64,000 nucleotides of DNA from Massilia timonae CCUG 45783 (lineage in GTDB: Bacteria > Pseudomonadota > Gammaproteobacteria > Burkholderiales > Burkholderiaceae_D). The stretch's first letter is position 1. Each line of letters begins with the position of its first letter. The position numbers were made by a program, and so were the translations under genes. The stretch is from contig NZ_JH992922.1 of the NCBI RefSeq assembly GCF_000315425.1, forward strand, positions 460,873 to 524,872. The letters are read 5' to 3'. This document shows, one piece after another, positions 21,032-29,715 of this stretch. The notes below the pieces were generated by a model. It had not been told where the DNA came from. It did not search any database and worked only from the letters and a program-made list of their open reading frames with translations.

Positions 21032-22402
21032 TTATTTATTCACCAATTTGTTCGGGTAGTAGGCCGGCAGCATCAAGGTCACTTCCAGCCCGCCTTCCGG
21101 GTGGTTGGTCAGGGTGATGCTGCCGCCGTGCTGCTCGGTGATGTTGCGCGCGATCGTCAATCCCAGGCCGGTGCCGCCCGATTCGCGCGAACGCGAGGTC
21201 TCGACCCGGTAGAACGGGTCGAACACCCGTCCCAGTTCGCTCCTCGGGATGCCCGGGCCGCTGTCGCGGATGCGCACCCGCGCCGTGCCGTTGATGCGGT
21301 CGACGCAGACGCGCGCATCGCGGCCGTATTTCACCGCGTTGTCGATCAGGTTGCCCAGGCAGCGGCGCAGGTCGAGCGGCCGGCCCAGCACCGCCATCGT
21401 GGCCTTGCCCTCCAGCGTGACATCCTGGCCGGCGTCGCTGGCGTCGGCGCACACCGCTTCCAGCAGCGAATCGAGATCCAGCATCTGCATCGCCTCGGTG
21501 GTGTCCATGCTGCGCGCCAGCACCAGGCCTTCGCGCACCATTTCCTGCATGGCCGACAGGTCGCCGATCAGGCGCTCCTGCAGCTCGCCGTCCGCCACCT
21601 TTTCGAGCCGCAGGCGCATGCGCGTGAGCGGCGTCTGCAGGTCGTGGGTGATCGCGGCCAGCATCTGCGTGCGCTGGAAGATGTACTGGCGGATGCGCGC
21701 CTGCATCGCGTTGAAGGCGGCGCTGGCCTGGCGGATCTCGCTGGCGCCGGTGAGGTCGAGCGGCGGACGGTTGATGTCCTGGCCCAGGTCTTGCGCGGCC
21801 TGGGCCAGCTGCTTGAACGGCCGGGTGGTCATGCGCGCCACCAGGTAGGCCAGCACGGCGATGCTGACCATGAACAGGGCGACCAGCGCGCGCAGGTCGA
21901 GGTCGCTTGGCGTGGACGGGCGTGGCGGCAGCACCGACAGGTGCAGCTCGGCGCCGTCGCGCAGGTGCACGTTGAGCGATTCGCAGGCGCCGCTGTAGCG
22001 CATGCTGAGCAGCCCGTACATCATGGGCAGGGGCGGCGCACCGTCGCAGGCGGCCGGACGCGCGGAGACCGATTCGACCCGGTAGCCCTTGCCCAGACGC
22101 GCGGCCAGCGACTTCGCGAACGGGGTGGCCGGCGCTGCCGCCGGAATCGTATCGCTGACCTGGAGCTCGAGTCCGGGGCGGTTGGCCACGTCGAGATAGA
22201 TCGAGCGCGCCTCGGCGGGCACGATCTCGGTGGCCATGACGAGCTGCTCGGCGCGTTCCAGCAGGTGCTGCTCGCGCTGGCGTTCCCAGTCGCGCAGGCG
22301 CTGGTAGTCGGCCGCCAGCTGGGTCAGCGCGGCCGAGATCCACACGCCCAGCAGCAGCGTGAGGAACACCCGGCCCGTCATCGACCCGAAGAAATCCTTC
22401 AC
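21032..22402 (-). CDS. Sensor histidine kinase of the envelope-stress/efflux module (EnvZ/BaeS-like)
   Basis: 456 residues from GTG at 22402. There are two transmembrane helices (about residues 10-30 and 175-195) around a periplasmic sensor domain, then HAMP, the H-box AAITHDLQTPLTRM with the phospho-His, and an ATPase domain with N box LIDNAVKYG, G1 DSGPGIP and G2 GGTGLGLTIA. The GTG overlaps the stop of the response regulator gene (GTGA), which fixes the start. The signal is not evident from sequence. The RND adaptor and pump genes follow on the same strand. Confidence 0.93.
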   Translation of the reverse strand: MKDFFGSMTGRVFLTLLLGVWISAALTQLAADYQRLRDWERQREQHLLERAEQLVMATEIVPAEARSIYLDVANRPGLELQVSDTIPAAAPATPFAKSLAARLGKGYRVESVSARPAACDGAPPLPMMYGLLSMRYSGACESLNVHLRDGAELHLSVLPPRPSTPSDLDLRALVALFMVSIAVLAYLVARMTTRPFKQLAQAAQDLGQDINRPPLDLTGASEIRQASAAFNAMQARIRQYIFQRTQMLAAITHDLQTPLTRMRLRLEKVADGELQERLIGDLSAMQEMVREGLVLARSMDTTEAMQMLDLDSLLEAVCADASDAGQDVTLEGKATMAVLGRPLDLRRCLGNLIDNAVKYGRDARVCVDRINGTARVRIRDSGPGIPRSELGRVFDPFYRVETSRSRESGGTGLGLTIARNITEQHGGSITLTNHPEGGLEVTLMLPAYYPNKLVNK

Positions 22403-23127
22403 GCCGCCGGCTCCACCGTCACCTGGCCGGCCAGCACGTAGCCGCCGTTGCGGACCGTCTTGATGATCTGGGGCATGCGCGCATCCTCGCCCAGCTTCTG
22501 GCGCAGGCGGCTGATCTGGATGTCGATCGAGCGGTCGAACGGGTCGGCGTCGCGGCCCTGTGTGAGGTTGAGCAGCTGGTCGCGGTTCAGCACCCTGTTC
22601 GGATGCTCGAGGAACACGCGCAGCAGGCGGAACTCGGCGCCCGACAGCATGATCACGATGCCGTCCGGGTTGAGCAGGTGGCGCGCGGTGAGGTCGAGCG
22701 TCCAGCCCGAGAAACGCATCTGCTGCACGTTCTCGGACGGCGTGTTGGACGGCATGGCGTGCGAGCGGCGCAGCACGCTGCGGATGCGCGCCAGCAGTTC
22801 GCGCGGCTCGAAGGGCTTGGGCAGGTAGTCGTCGGCGCCCATCTCGAGGCCCAGGATGCGGTCCAGCGGCTCGTTGCGGGCGGTCAGCATGATGACCGGC
22901 AGGGTCGAGGTGGCGCGCAGCTTGCGGCACAGCGTCAGGCCGTCGTCGCCGGGCATGTTCAGGTCGAGCACGATGAGGTCGGGGCGGGTTTCTTCGAGCG
23001 CCTTCCACATCGCGTTGCCGTCGGCGGCGGCCAGCGTCCGGTAGCCGTTCGACTCGAGGTAGTCGGCCAGCAGGGTCCGGATGTCGCGGTCATCGTCGAC
23101 GATCAGAATCGTAGAGGGAGTATCCAT
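22399..23127 (-). CDS. OmpR-family response regulator of the efflux module
   Basis: 242 residues. The receiver domain has the acidic pair DDD at residues 11-13, the phospho-acceptor Asp in LIVLDLNMPG and the Lys in DDYLPKPFEP. The C-terminal winged helix shows LSGAEFRLLRVFLEHPNRVLNR and RSIDIQISRLRQKL, typical of OmpR/PhoB types. It is the first gene of a minus-strand set (regulator, kinase, adaptor, pump) and is divergent from a Spy-like gene, so both are likely targets. Confidence 0.95.
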   Translation of the reverse strand: MDTPSTILIVDDDRDIRTLLADYLESNGYRTLAAADGNAMWKALEETRPDLIVLDLNMPGDDGLTLCRKLRATSTLPVIMLTARNEPLDRILGLEMGADDYLPKPFEPRELLARIRSVLRRSHAMPSNTPSENVQQMRFSGWTLDLTARHLLNPDGIVIMLSGAEFRLLRVFLEHPNRVLNRDQLLNLTQGRDADPFDRSIDIQISRLRQKLGEDARMPQIIKTVRNGGYVLAGQVTVEPAA

Positions 23128-23323
23128 AACCTCAATTATCCGAGTTTATGACAAGCCCGGAGGAGCATTTTGTATCGCTGTGTATAAGCGAATAGGCCCG
23201 AAACATATTGATACAATGTACGAGACAGGGGAAACCCCATGGTTACAGTTTGTGCGCAAGATGGGAACCGTGCAGCGAGCGTTTCGGATGCACGTCAACC
23301 AGACACTCACAAAAGGAAGAACC

Positions 23324-23857
23324 ATGAATACCCTCCGCAAGAACCTCGTGATCGCCCTCACCGCTGCCGGCCTGTTCGGCGCCACGATTGGCGCCCAGGC
23401 CCAGACCGCCGCCCCTGCCGAAGGCCGTCCGGCCTTGACGGCCGAGCAACGCCTGGCCAAGAAGGCCGAGTGGCAGGCCAAGGCCGGCGAGCGCCGCGCG
23501 AAGATGGAACAGAAGCGCGCCGAACGCCAGGCCAAGCTGCGCGATGCGCTCAAGCTCAATGCGCAGCAGCAGCCGGCCTGGGATGCCTTCGTCGCCAGCC
23601 AGGCGCCGCAAAAGAAGGGTGAACGCGCCGGACGTGGCGACCGCGCCGCCTGGGCCAGCCTGAGCGCCCCGCAACGCATGGAAAAGCAGATCGCGATGCA
23701 GAAGGAACGCACCGCGCGCATGGAAGCGCGTCTTGGCGCCCTGAACAGCTTCTATGCCCAGCTGACGCCGGAACAGCGCAAGACCTTCGATGAGCAGGCC
23801 AAGCACCGCAAGGGCCCGCGCCATCACGGTCACCACGGCCACCGCGCGAACGCGTAA
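23324..23857 (+). CDS. Spy/CpxP-like periplasmic protein (LTxxQ-type)
   Basis: 177 residues. A signal peptide (cut near AQAQ, residue 24-26) precedes a highly charged helical region with repeated LTxxQ-type motifs: LTAEQR, LNAQQQ and LTPEQRKTF. The C-terminus is His-rich (HRKGPRHHGHHGHR), which could bind metal. Spy and CpxP are periplasmic chaperone or feedback proteins induced by envelope stress. A clear AAGGAAG box precedes this ATG; longer in-frame starts upstream are not supported. It is divergent from the response regulator gene. Confidence 0.85.
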   Translation: MNTLRKNLVIALTAAGLFGATIGAQAQTAAPAEGRPALTAEQRLAKKAEWQAKAGERRAKMEQKRAERQAKLRDALKLNAQQQPAWDAFVASQAPQKKGERAGRGDRAAWASLSAPQRMEKQIAMQKERTARMEARLGALNSFYAQLTPEQRKTFDEQAKHRKGPRHHGHHGHRANA

Positions 23858-23871
23858 GCATGACGGCTCCC

Positions 23872-23898
23872 AAGGTTGGCGGCGACGCCGCCAACCTT
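23872..23898. terminator. Palindrome shared by the 3' ends of the Spy-like gene and dsbD
   Basis: AAGGTTGGCGGC-GAC-GCCGCCAACCTT: 12-base perfect arms. It overlaps the last codon and stop of dsbD. It can act as a terminator between convergent genes, but its core matches the REP-like element at 9325-9345. Confidence 0.55.
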
Positions 23899-25720
23899 AC
23901 CGCTGCAGCCGCTGCAGCGAGGCCAGGAACTTCTCCGCATTCTGGAAGCCGATCACCCGGCTGTCCGCGATTTCCTTCCCCTGTCCATCGAACAGGATGA
24001 TGCCCGGCGGTCCGAACAGGCCGAAGCGCTTGAGCATGGCCTTGTCGTCGGCATCGTTGGCCGTCACGTCCACCTGCAGCAGCACCGTGTCGGCCAGCTT
24101 TTGCTGCACGGCCGGGTCGACGAAGGTGAACTTTTCCATCTCCTTGCACGACACGCACCAGTCTGCATAAAAATCGAGCATCACGGTCTTGCCGGCGTTG
24201 GCGGCCAGCGCGGCGTCGAGCTGGTCCACGGTCTTGATGCGGGTGAACGCCAGGCCGTGGTTCTGCGGCGCGCCGCCGAGGTGCGCCAGCGGCGCCCAGG
24301 CGTCGCGCCCGCCGCTGGCGAGGCCGACCAGCTGGGTCGCCCCCAGCACCGCGAACGCCGCGCCGAAGGCCAGCGCCGCCCAGTGACGGGTATGGCGCAA
24401 CAGATAGAAGCCATACCCCAGCAGCAGCGCCGCCCACAGCAGCATCTGGGCCAGGCCCGGGAGCACCGGCGACACCAGCCAGATCGCCATCGCCAGCATC
24501 AGCACGCCGAACAGGCGCTTCACCGATTCCATCCACGGCCCGACGCGCGGCAGCAGCGAGCCGGCCGACAGTCCCACCAGCAGCAGCGGGATGCTCATCC
24601 CCACCGCCATCGAGAACAGCGCCGCGCCGCCGATGAAGACGTCGCGCGTCTGGCTGATGTAGACCAGGGCGCCGGCCAGCGGCGCCGCCACGCAGGGGCC
24701 CACGATCAGGGCCGAAATGGCGCCCATGACGAACACCCCGAGCAGCTTGCCGCCCTGCTGGCTGTTGGATGCCTGCGTCAGACGGGTCTGCAAGGTGTTA
24801 GGGAGTTGTAACTGATAGAAACCGAACATCGACAGCGACATGGCCACGATCAGCAGCGCGAAGGCGCCCAGCACCCAGGGATTCTGCAGCGCGGCGGCCA
24901 GGCCTTCGCCAGCCAGCCCGGCGGCGATGCCGAGCAGGGTGTAGACGATCGCCATGCCCAGCGCATACGCCAGCGACAGCACGAAGCCGCGCGAACGGCT
25001 CACGTGCCTGCCCTCGCCCACGATGATCGAGGACAGGATCGGCACCATCGGCAGCACGCACGGGGTGAACGCCAGGCCCAGGCCGAGCAGGATGAAGGCC
25101 GGCACGATGGCCAGCAGGCTGCCGCCGCCGAGGATGCCGGCGATGGTCGAGAGGTCCGATTGCGGCGCGGCGGGCGCCGCTGTCGGCGTAGCGGCGAGCG
25201 GCGCGGACGCCGGCGTCGACATGCCGCCCTGGGCCGCGCCACCGCCGATCGGCAGGCCGGACGCGGGCTGCGCGCCGCCGGCGCCGAGATTCACGCTGTG
25301 CTCCTGCGGCGGATAGCACAGGCCGGCGTCGGCGCAGCCCTGGCTGGTGGCCGTCAGGGTGAACGGGCCGGTGCCCTCGACCGGAATCCGGATCGTCAGG
25401 GTGCCGGTATGGGTCTCGAGATCCTTCTCGAAGGTCGGGTCGTACTTCACCTTGCCCTGCGGGACCTGCGGCTCGCCCAGCGTGACGCCGGCGCCGCTGG
25501 CCTTGAAGGCGAAGCGCTCGCGGTACATGTAGTAGGCGGGCGCGATGACGTAGGTGATCTCGGCGGTCTGCGGGTCGGCCATGCGCGCATCAAAACGGAA
25601 GGCGACGGCGGGATCGAGGAAGTCCTGCCCGGCGCGGGCGGGCAGCGCGGTGAACAGGGAAAGGACGGCGAACAGCGTCAGGCAGGCCTGCAGCAGGCGG
25701 CGGGCGGAAAATCGAACCAT
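23897..25720 (-). CDS. dsbD: Thiol:disulfide interchange protein DsbD
   Basis: 607 residues. The order is signal peptide, N-terminal periplasmic domain with a redox Cys pair (CADAGLCYPP), eight-helix membrane core with paired cysteines (FTPCVLPMVPI and GPCVAAPLAGAL), and C-terminal thioredoxin domain with WCVSCK. It passes electrons from cytoplasmic thioredoxin to periplasmic DsbC and related proteins, and supports cytochrome c maturation. The ATG at 25720 is chosen because it gives a normal signal peptide; the frame is open a further 13 codons. The 3' end meets the Spy-like gene. Confidence 0.95.
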   Translation of the reverse strand: MVRFSARRLLQACLTLFAVLSLFTALPARAGQDFLDPAVAFRFDARMADPQTAEITYVIAPAYYMYRERFAFKASGAGVTLGEPQVPQGKVKYDPTFEKDLETHTGTLTIRIPVEGTGPFTLTATSQGCADAGLCYPPQEHSVNLGAGGAQPASGLPIGGGAAQGGMSTPASAPLAATPTAAPAAPQSDLSTIAGILGGGSLLAIVPAFILLGLGLAFTPCVLPMVPILSSIIVGEGRHVSRSRGFVLSLAYALGMAIVYTLLGIAAGLAGEGLAAALQNPWVLGAFALLIVAMSLSMFGFYQLQLPNTLQTRLTQASNSQQGGKLLGVFVMGAISALIVGPCVAAPLAGALVYISQTRDVFIGGAALFSMAVGMSIPLLLVGLSAGSLLPRVGPWMESVKRLFGVLMLAMAIWLVSPVLPGLAQMLLWAALLLGYGFYLLRHTRHWAALAFGAAFAVLGATQLVGLASGGRDAWAPLAHLGGAPQNHGLAFTRIKTVDQLDAALAANAGKTVMLDFYADWCVSCKEMEKFTFVDPAVQQKLADTVLLQVDVTANDADDKAMLKRFGLFGPPGIILFDGQGKEIADSRVIGFQNAEKFLASLQRLQR

Positions 25721-25801
25721 GGTATCTCGTGGAAAGTTACTGCACCGGGCATGGTACACCGCTTGCCCGCTTCGCGCCGGAACTCATCCTTGGCACGGGC
25801 G

Positions 25802-25831
25802 AAAAAAAACCAGGCGCGAGGCCTGGTCTTT
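25802..25831 (-). terminator. Intrinsic terminator of the ribosomal protein block, after rplQ
   Basis: Read on the minus strand: stem ACCAGGC, 5-base loop, GCCTGGT, then eight T residues. It starts 21 bases after the rplQ stop, the expected end of the operon. Confidence 0.9.
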
Positions 25832-25847
25832 TCAAGTCGACAGTCGA

Positions 25848-26243
25848 TTACTCGGCGGTCGGTGCTTCTTCAGCCGAAGTGACTTCTGGACGGTCCAGCA
25901 GTTCGACGTAAGCCATTGGTGCATTGTCGCCAACGCGGAAGCCCATCTTCAGGATACGCAGGTAGCCGCCGTTGCGGTTTGCGTAGCGAGGACCCAGTTC
26001 AGCGAACAGTTTCTGGACCATTTCGCGGTCGCGCAGGCGAGCGAAGGCCAGGCGCTTGTTTGCCAGGGTGTCGGTCTTGCCCAGGGTCAGGATCGGTTCG
26101 ATGACGCGACGCAGTTCCTTGGCTTTCGGGACGGTGGTCTTGATGGCTTCGTGACGCAGCAGCGAAACGGTCATGTTGCGCAGCATTGCCAGACGGTGGG
26201 ACGAGGTACGGTTCAGTTTACGAAGGCCGTGACGGTGACGCAT
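25848..26243 (-). CDS. rplQ: 50S ribosomal protein L17
   Basis: 131 residues. It starts [17 protein letters not shown], the conserved L17 opening, and continues with [17 protein letters not shown]. The C-terminal extension of about 15 residues is acidic and typical of betaproteobacteria. L17 binds 23S rRNA near the exit tunnel. It is the last gene of the block, 118 bases after rpoA, and is followed by a strong terminator. Confidence 0.98.
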   Translation of the reverse strand: MRHRHGLRKLNRTSSHRLAMLRNMTVSLLRHEAIKTTVPKAKELRRVIEPILTLGKTDTLANKRLAFARLRDREMVQKLFAELGPRYANRNGGYLRILKMGFRVGDNAPMAYVELLDRPEVTSAEEAPTAE

Positions 26244-26361
26244 GGTATTTCCTTTCGGGTGTTTTCAAATCCAGTTCTTCGATCGTTCGTGCAAGCACGT
26301 CCGCGGACCGGTTCAGGGTTAAATCCGCCCGGACATCATGCCCAGGCGGGGTACGACAAAA

Positions 26362-27339
26362 TTATTTTTCGAGACCGGCTGGTGGCCAGTTTTCGAGTTT
26401 CATGCCCAGGGTCAGGCCGCGCGAAGCAAGGACTTCCTTGATTTCGTTGAGCGACTTGCGGCCCAGGTTCGGCGTCTTGAGCAGTTCGTTTTCCGAACGC
26501 TGGATCAGGTCGCCGATGTAGTAGATGTTTTCCGCTTTCAGGCAGTTGGCCGAACGGACGGTCAGTTCCAGGTCGTCGACCGGGCGCAGCAGGATCGGAT
26601 CGACCAGCGGCGCGCGCGATGGCGCTTCGGCGGCGGCTTCGGTGCCTTCCAGGGCGGCGAACACGTTCAGCTGGTCGACCAGCACGCGCGCCGACTGGCG
26701 GATCGCTTCTTCCGGGGTGATGACGCCGTTGGTCTCGATGTTGATGATCAGCTTGTCCAGGTCGGTACGCTGTTCGACACGGGCCGATTCCACGGCGTAC
26801 GACACGCGGCGCACTGGCGAGAACGAGGCGTCCAGGATGATGCGGCCGATGGTCTTGTTGGTGTCTTCCGACAGGCGACGGACGTTGCCCGGCACGTAGC
26901 CGCGGCCCTTTTCGACCTTGATCTGCATGTCCAGCTTGCCGCCTGCGGTCAGGTGGGCGATGACGTGGTCAGGGTTGATCAGTTCGACGTCGTGCGGCAG
27001 GTCGATGTCCGAAGCCAGGACGGCGCCTTCGCCTTCCTTCTTCAGGGTCAGGGTGACGGAATCGCGGTTGTGGACCTTGAAGACCACGCCCTTCAGGTTC
27101 AGCAGCAGGTCGACGACGTCTTCCTGCACGCCATCCAGCGACGAGTATTCATGCACGACACCAGCGATCGTCACTTCGGTCGGCGCATAGCCCACCATCG
27201 ACGACAGCAGGACGCGACGCAGTGCGTTGCCGAGGGTGTGGCCATAGCCACGCTCGAACGGCTCCATCACGACTTTCGCGTGGCCGGCGCCCAGTGCTTC
27301 GACGTCGATGATACGTGGCTTCAACAAACTATTTTGCAT
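26362..27339 (-). CDS. rpoA: DNA-directed RNA polymerase alpha subunit
   Basis: 325 residues. The N-terminal assembly domain shows [23 protein letters not shown]. The C-terminal domain (from about residue 245) shows [19 protein letters not shown] and the DNA- and activator-contacting [14 protein letters not shown]. Alpha dimerises to nucleate polymerase assembly. It is preceded by a 302-base gap that carries an inverted pair of REP-like palindromes, unusual inside this operon. Confidence 0.98.
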   Translation of the reverse strand: MQNSLLKPRIIDVEALGAGHAKVVMEPFERGYGHTLGNALRRVLLSSMVGYAPTEVTIAGVVHEYSSLDGVQEDVVDLLLNLKGVVFKVHNRDSVTLTLKKEGEGAVLASDIDLPHDVELINPDHVIAHLTAGGKLDMQIKVEKGRGYVPGNVRRLSEDTNKTIGRIILDASFSPVRRVSYAVESARVEQRTDLDKLIINIETNGVITPEEAIRQSARVLVDQLNVFAALEGTEAAAEAPSRAPLVDPILLRPVDDLELTVRSANCLKAENIYYIGDLIQRSENELLKTPNLGRKSLNEIKEVLASRGLTLGMKLENWPPAGLEK

Positions 27340-27641
27340 GAATGAGTCCTTTTCAATACCCTCGGCTCGTTACACCGATAAGGCTGATGGCTTTAAAGAG
27401 AACGCCTGCGCAAAGGCAGGCGGGTAAAACAATTCTGTGCGACGCGATGATAGGAACTGGAAAGATGTGCATCCGATTCGCTGTGGGTGCCGACCCGAGG
27501 TCGCTGCGCCCGCACCACCACCACGTCGTTCCCGCGTAGGCGGGAACCCAAGTTCTGCGACTTCGGAAGCAAAACTGGGATCCCCGCCTGCGCGGGGACG
27601 ACTGCCCAAGAGCCGGCTTGCAGCCGTCCCTGTCGCAGTCG
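27340..27641. repeat. rpsD-rpoA gap with an inverted pair of REP-like palindromes (27524-27602)
   Basis: The 302-base gap holds two related palindromic units in opposite orientation. One at 27524-27552 has core TTCCCGCGTAGGCGGGAA. The other at about 27573-27602 has core TCCCCGCCTGCGCGGGGA. They are separated by about 20 bases, so the pair can fold into a larger cloverleaf or act as a BIME-like unit. Such GTCGTTCCCGCG...GGCGGGAACCC units are a common dispersed type in betaproteobacteria. The rest of the gap shows no gene. Confidence 0.75.
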
Positions 27642-28265
27642 TTAACGCGAGTACAGTTCGACGATCAGCGCTTCGTTGACGTCGGCAGCGATTTCGTTAC
27701 GCTCTGGGAACGAACGGAAGGTGCCTTCCAGCTTCTTCGCGTCGACCGAGACCCAGCTCGGGAAACCGACTTGTTCGGCCAGCGACAGCGCTTCAGCGAT
27801 ACGCACTTGCTTCTTGGCTTTTTCACGAACAGCGATGACGTCGCCGGTCTTGACCTGGTACGAAGCGATGTTCACGACGTTGCCGTTCACGGTGAAGGCC
27901 TTGTGGCTCACCAGCTGGCGTGCTTCGGCGCGGGTCGAGCCGAAGCCCATGCGGTAAGCGACGTTGTCCAGGCGCGATTCCAGCAGCTTCAGCAGGGTTT
28001 CGCCGGTGTTGCCCTTGCGACGGTTCGCTTCAGCGAAGTAGCGGCGGAACTGACGTTCCAGCACACCGTAGATACGCTTGACCTTCTGCTTTTCGCGCAG
28101 CTGGTTGCCGTAGTCCGAGGTGCGGGCACCCGACTTGACGCCGTGCTGGCCTGGCTTGACGTCCAGTTTGCACTTCGAATCGAGCGAGCGACGTGCGCTC
28201 TTCAGGAACAGGTCGGTGCCTTCACGGCGCGACAGTTTTGCTTTTGGTCCGATATAACGTGCCAC
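27642..28265 (-). CDS. rpsD: 30S ribosomal protein S4
   Basis: 207 residues. It starts [19 protein letters not shown]. The S4 RNA-binding domain reads [35 protein letters not shown]4 is a primary 16S rRNA binder and, in E. coli, the translational repressor of the alpha operon. It is flanked by two long gaps (260 bases from rpsK and 302 bases to rpoA), so it may be expressed partly on its own. Confidence 0.98.
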   Translation of the reverse strand: MARYIGPKAKLSRREGTDLFLKSARRSLDSKCKLDVKPGQHGVKSGARTSDYGNQLREKQKVKRIYGVLERQFRRYFAEANRRKGNTGETLLKLLESRLDNVAYRMGFGSTRAEARQLVSHKAFTVNGNVVNIASYQVKTGDVIAVREKAKKQVRIAEALSLAEQVGFPSWVSVDAKKLEGTFRSFPERNEIAADVNEALIVELYSR

Positions 28266-28457
28266 GTTAGATTTCCTTTAATATTTGATCACGCCCCAGC
28301 GATGCACATGCACCCAGGCGCTAGTCCAGCTCTGCAGTTGATAGCAACTCAGGCCGGACGTGGCTTACAACAGCGCCCGCCATCAAGATGGCAGGCGACA
28401 AGAGCCGGGCAGTATAACCCATTTCTGGGCAACTGCACCGGCGATCTTTTAAACACA

Positions 28458-28475
28458 ACGGGGCGCGCGCCCCGT
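28458..28475 (-). terminator. GC-rich hairpin in the rpsK-rpsD gap (possible attenuator)
   Basis: An 18-base perfect palindrome ACGGGGCGC/GCGCCCCGT, followed on the minus strand by TTGTGTTTAAAA. It lies about 50 bases after the rpsK stop in a 260-base gap (28266-28525). It could terminate or attenuate transcription into rpsD. No clear promoter was found downstream of it; a TATACT lacks a matching -35 box. Confidence 0.5.
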
Positions 28476-28525
28476 GCGTCGTGTTCAAGACACGGATCGG
28501 GCGGCGAACCACCCTTCCCGAGGTC

Positions 28526-28930
28526 TTAGATACGGCGACGCTTCGGCGGACGGCAGCCGTTGTGTGGAACTGGGGTGACGTCCTGGATCTCGGTGATCTT
28601 GATGCCGAGGTTGTTCAGAGCGCGCACAGCCGATTCACGGCCTGGGCCTGGGCCCTTGATGCGCACTTCCAGGTTCTTCACGCCCGATTCCTGAGCGACC
28701 TTGCCTGCAGCTTCGGCAGCGACCTGAGCCGCGAACGGGGTCGATTTGCGCGAACCCTTGAAGCCGGCGCCGCCGGAGGTTGCCCACGACAGAGCATTGC
28801 CCTGACGGTCGGTGATGGTGATGATCGTGTTGTTGAACGAGGCGTGCACGTGGGCGATGCCCTCGGCAACGTTCTTCTTCACTTTCTTGCGCACGCGTGC
28901 TGCTGCTGCGCTGCTTTGTTGCTTGGCCAT
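28526..28930 (-). CDS. rpsK: 30S ribosomal protein S11
   Basis: 134 residues. It contains [23 protein letters not shown] and the C-terminal [17 protein letters not shown], both diagnostic for S11. The N-terminus has a short Ala-rich lead ([16 protein letters not shown]) as in other betaproteobacteria. S11 lies in the platform of the small subunit. It follows rpsM after 14 bases. Confidence 0.98.
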   Translation of the reverse strand: MAKQQSSAAAARVRKKVKKNVAEGIAHVHASFNNTIITITDRQGNALSWATSGGAGFKGSRKSTPFAAQVAAEAAGKVAQESGVKNLEVRIKGPGPGRESAVRALNNLGIKITEIQDVTPVPHNGCRPPKRRRI

Positions 28931-28944
28931 GGTCGGTTCCTAGA

Positions 28945-29310
28945 TTATTTCTTGAGCGATTGAGCTGCCTTGCGCGGACCTTTACGGGTACGAGCATTGG
29001 TGCGGGTACGCTGACCGCGGACCGGCAGGCCCTTACGGTGACGCATGCCGCGGTAGCAACCCAGGTCCATCAGACGCTTGATGTTCATGGACAGTTCGCG
29101 GCGCAGGTCGCCTTCCACGACAAACTTGCCGACTTCGTCGCGCAGTTTCTCGAGTTCGTTATCGTCCAGGTCCTTGACCTTCTTGTTGGTCGCGATACCG
29201 GTTGCGTCGCAGATCTTCTGCGAACGCGGACGGCCAATACCGTAGATAGCCGTCAGGCCGATAACGGTGTGCTGATGATTTGGGATGTTAACCCCTGCAA
29301 TACGTGCCAT
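28945..29310 (-). CDS. rpsM: 30S ribosomal protein S13
   Basis: 121 residues. It starts [19 protein letters not shown] and has the conserved [19 protein letters not shown] stretch and a basic tail. S13 sits in the head of the 30S subunit and contacts L5 and P-site tRNA. It follows rpmJ after 14 bases. Confidence 0.98.
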   Translation of the reverse strand: MARIAGVNIPNHQHTVIGLTAIYGIGRPRSQKICDATGIATNKKVKDLDDNELEKLRDEVGKFVVEGDLRRELSMNIKRLMDLGCYRGMRHRKGLPVRGQRTRTNARTRKGPRKAAQSLKK

Positions 29311-29324
29311 TCGTTATTCCTCGA

Positions 29325-29438
29325 TTAACCTTGACGCTGCTTGTGACGCGGCTCGACGCAGATCACACGGACCACGCCTTTGCGCTTGATGATCTTGCAG
29401 TTGCGGCAGATCCGCTTGACTGAAGCGTTAACTTTCAT
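29325..29438 (-). CDS. rpmJ: 50S ribosomal protein L36
   Basis: 37 residues. The translation begins [16 protein letters not shown] and ends [14 protein letters not shown]. It holds the zinc-ribbon set Cys, Cys, Cys and His of the C+ form of L36. It is the smallest ribosomal protein of the block. It lies between infA and rpsM, the normal spot. Confidence 0.97.
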   Translation of the reverse strand: MKVNASVKRICRNCKIIKRKGVVRVICVEPRHKQRQG

Positions 29439-29475
29439 TTTGCACTCTCTTCGGTTCGTTTACTTGATGATGTTT

Positions 29476-29694
29476 TTACTTGGTGCGGAACACGATGCGG
29501 GCCCGGGACAGGTCATACGGAGTCAACTCCACCGTCACCTTGTCACCCGGGAGGATGCGGATATAGTTCATCCGCATTTTACCCGAGATATGCCCCAGGA
29601 CCACATGTCCGTTTTCCAGCTTCACGCGGAACGTCGCGTTTGGGAGATTCTCCAGAATCTCCCCCTGCATTTGGATGACGTCGTCTTTTGCCAT
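29476..29694 (-). CDS. infA: Translation initiation factor IF-1
   Basis: 72 residues and an OB fold. It contains [20 protein letters not shown] and [19 protein letters not shown], typical of IF-1. It binds the 30S A site during initiation. It sits between secY and rpmJ, as in many betaproteobacteria. Confidence 0.97.
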   Translation of the reverse strand: MAKDDVIQMQGEILENLPNATFRVKLENGHVVLGHISGKMRMNYIRILPGDKVTVELTPYDLSRARIVFRTK

Positions 29695-29715
29695 TCGCTC
29701 TATGCACTCCCCCGC

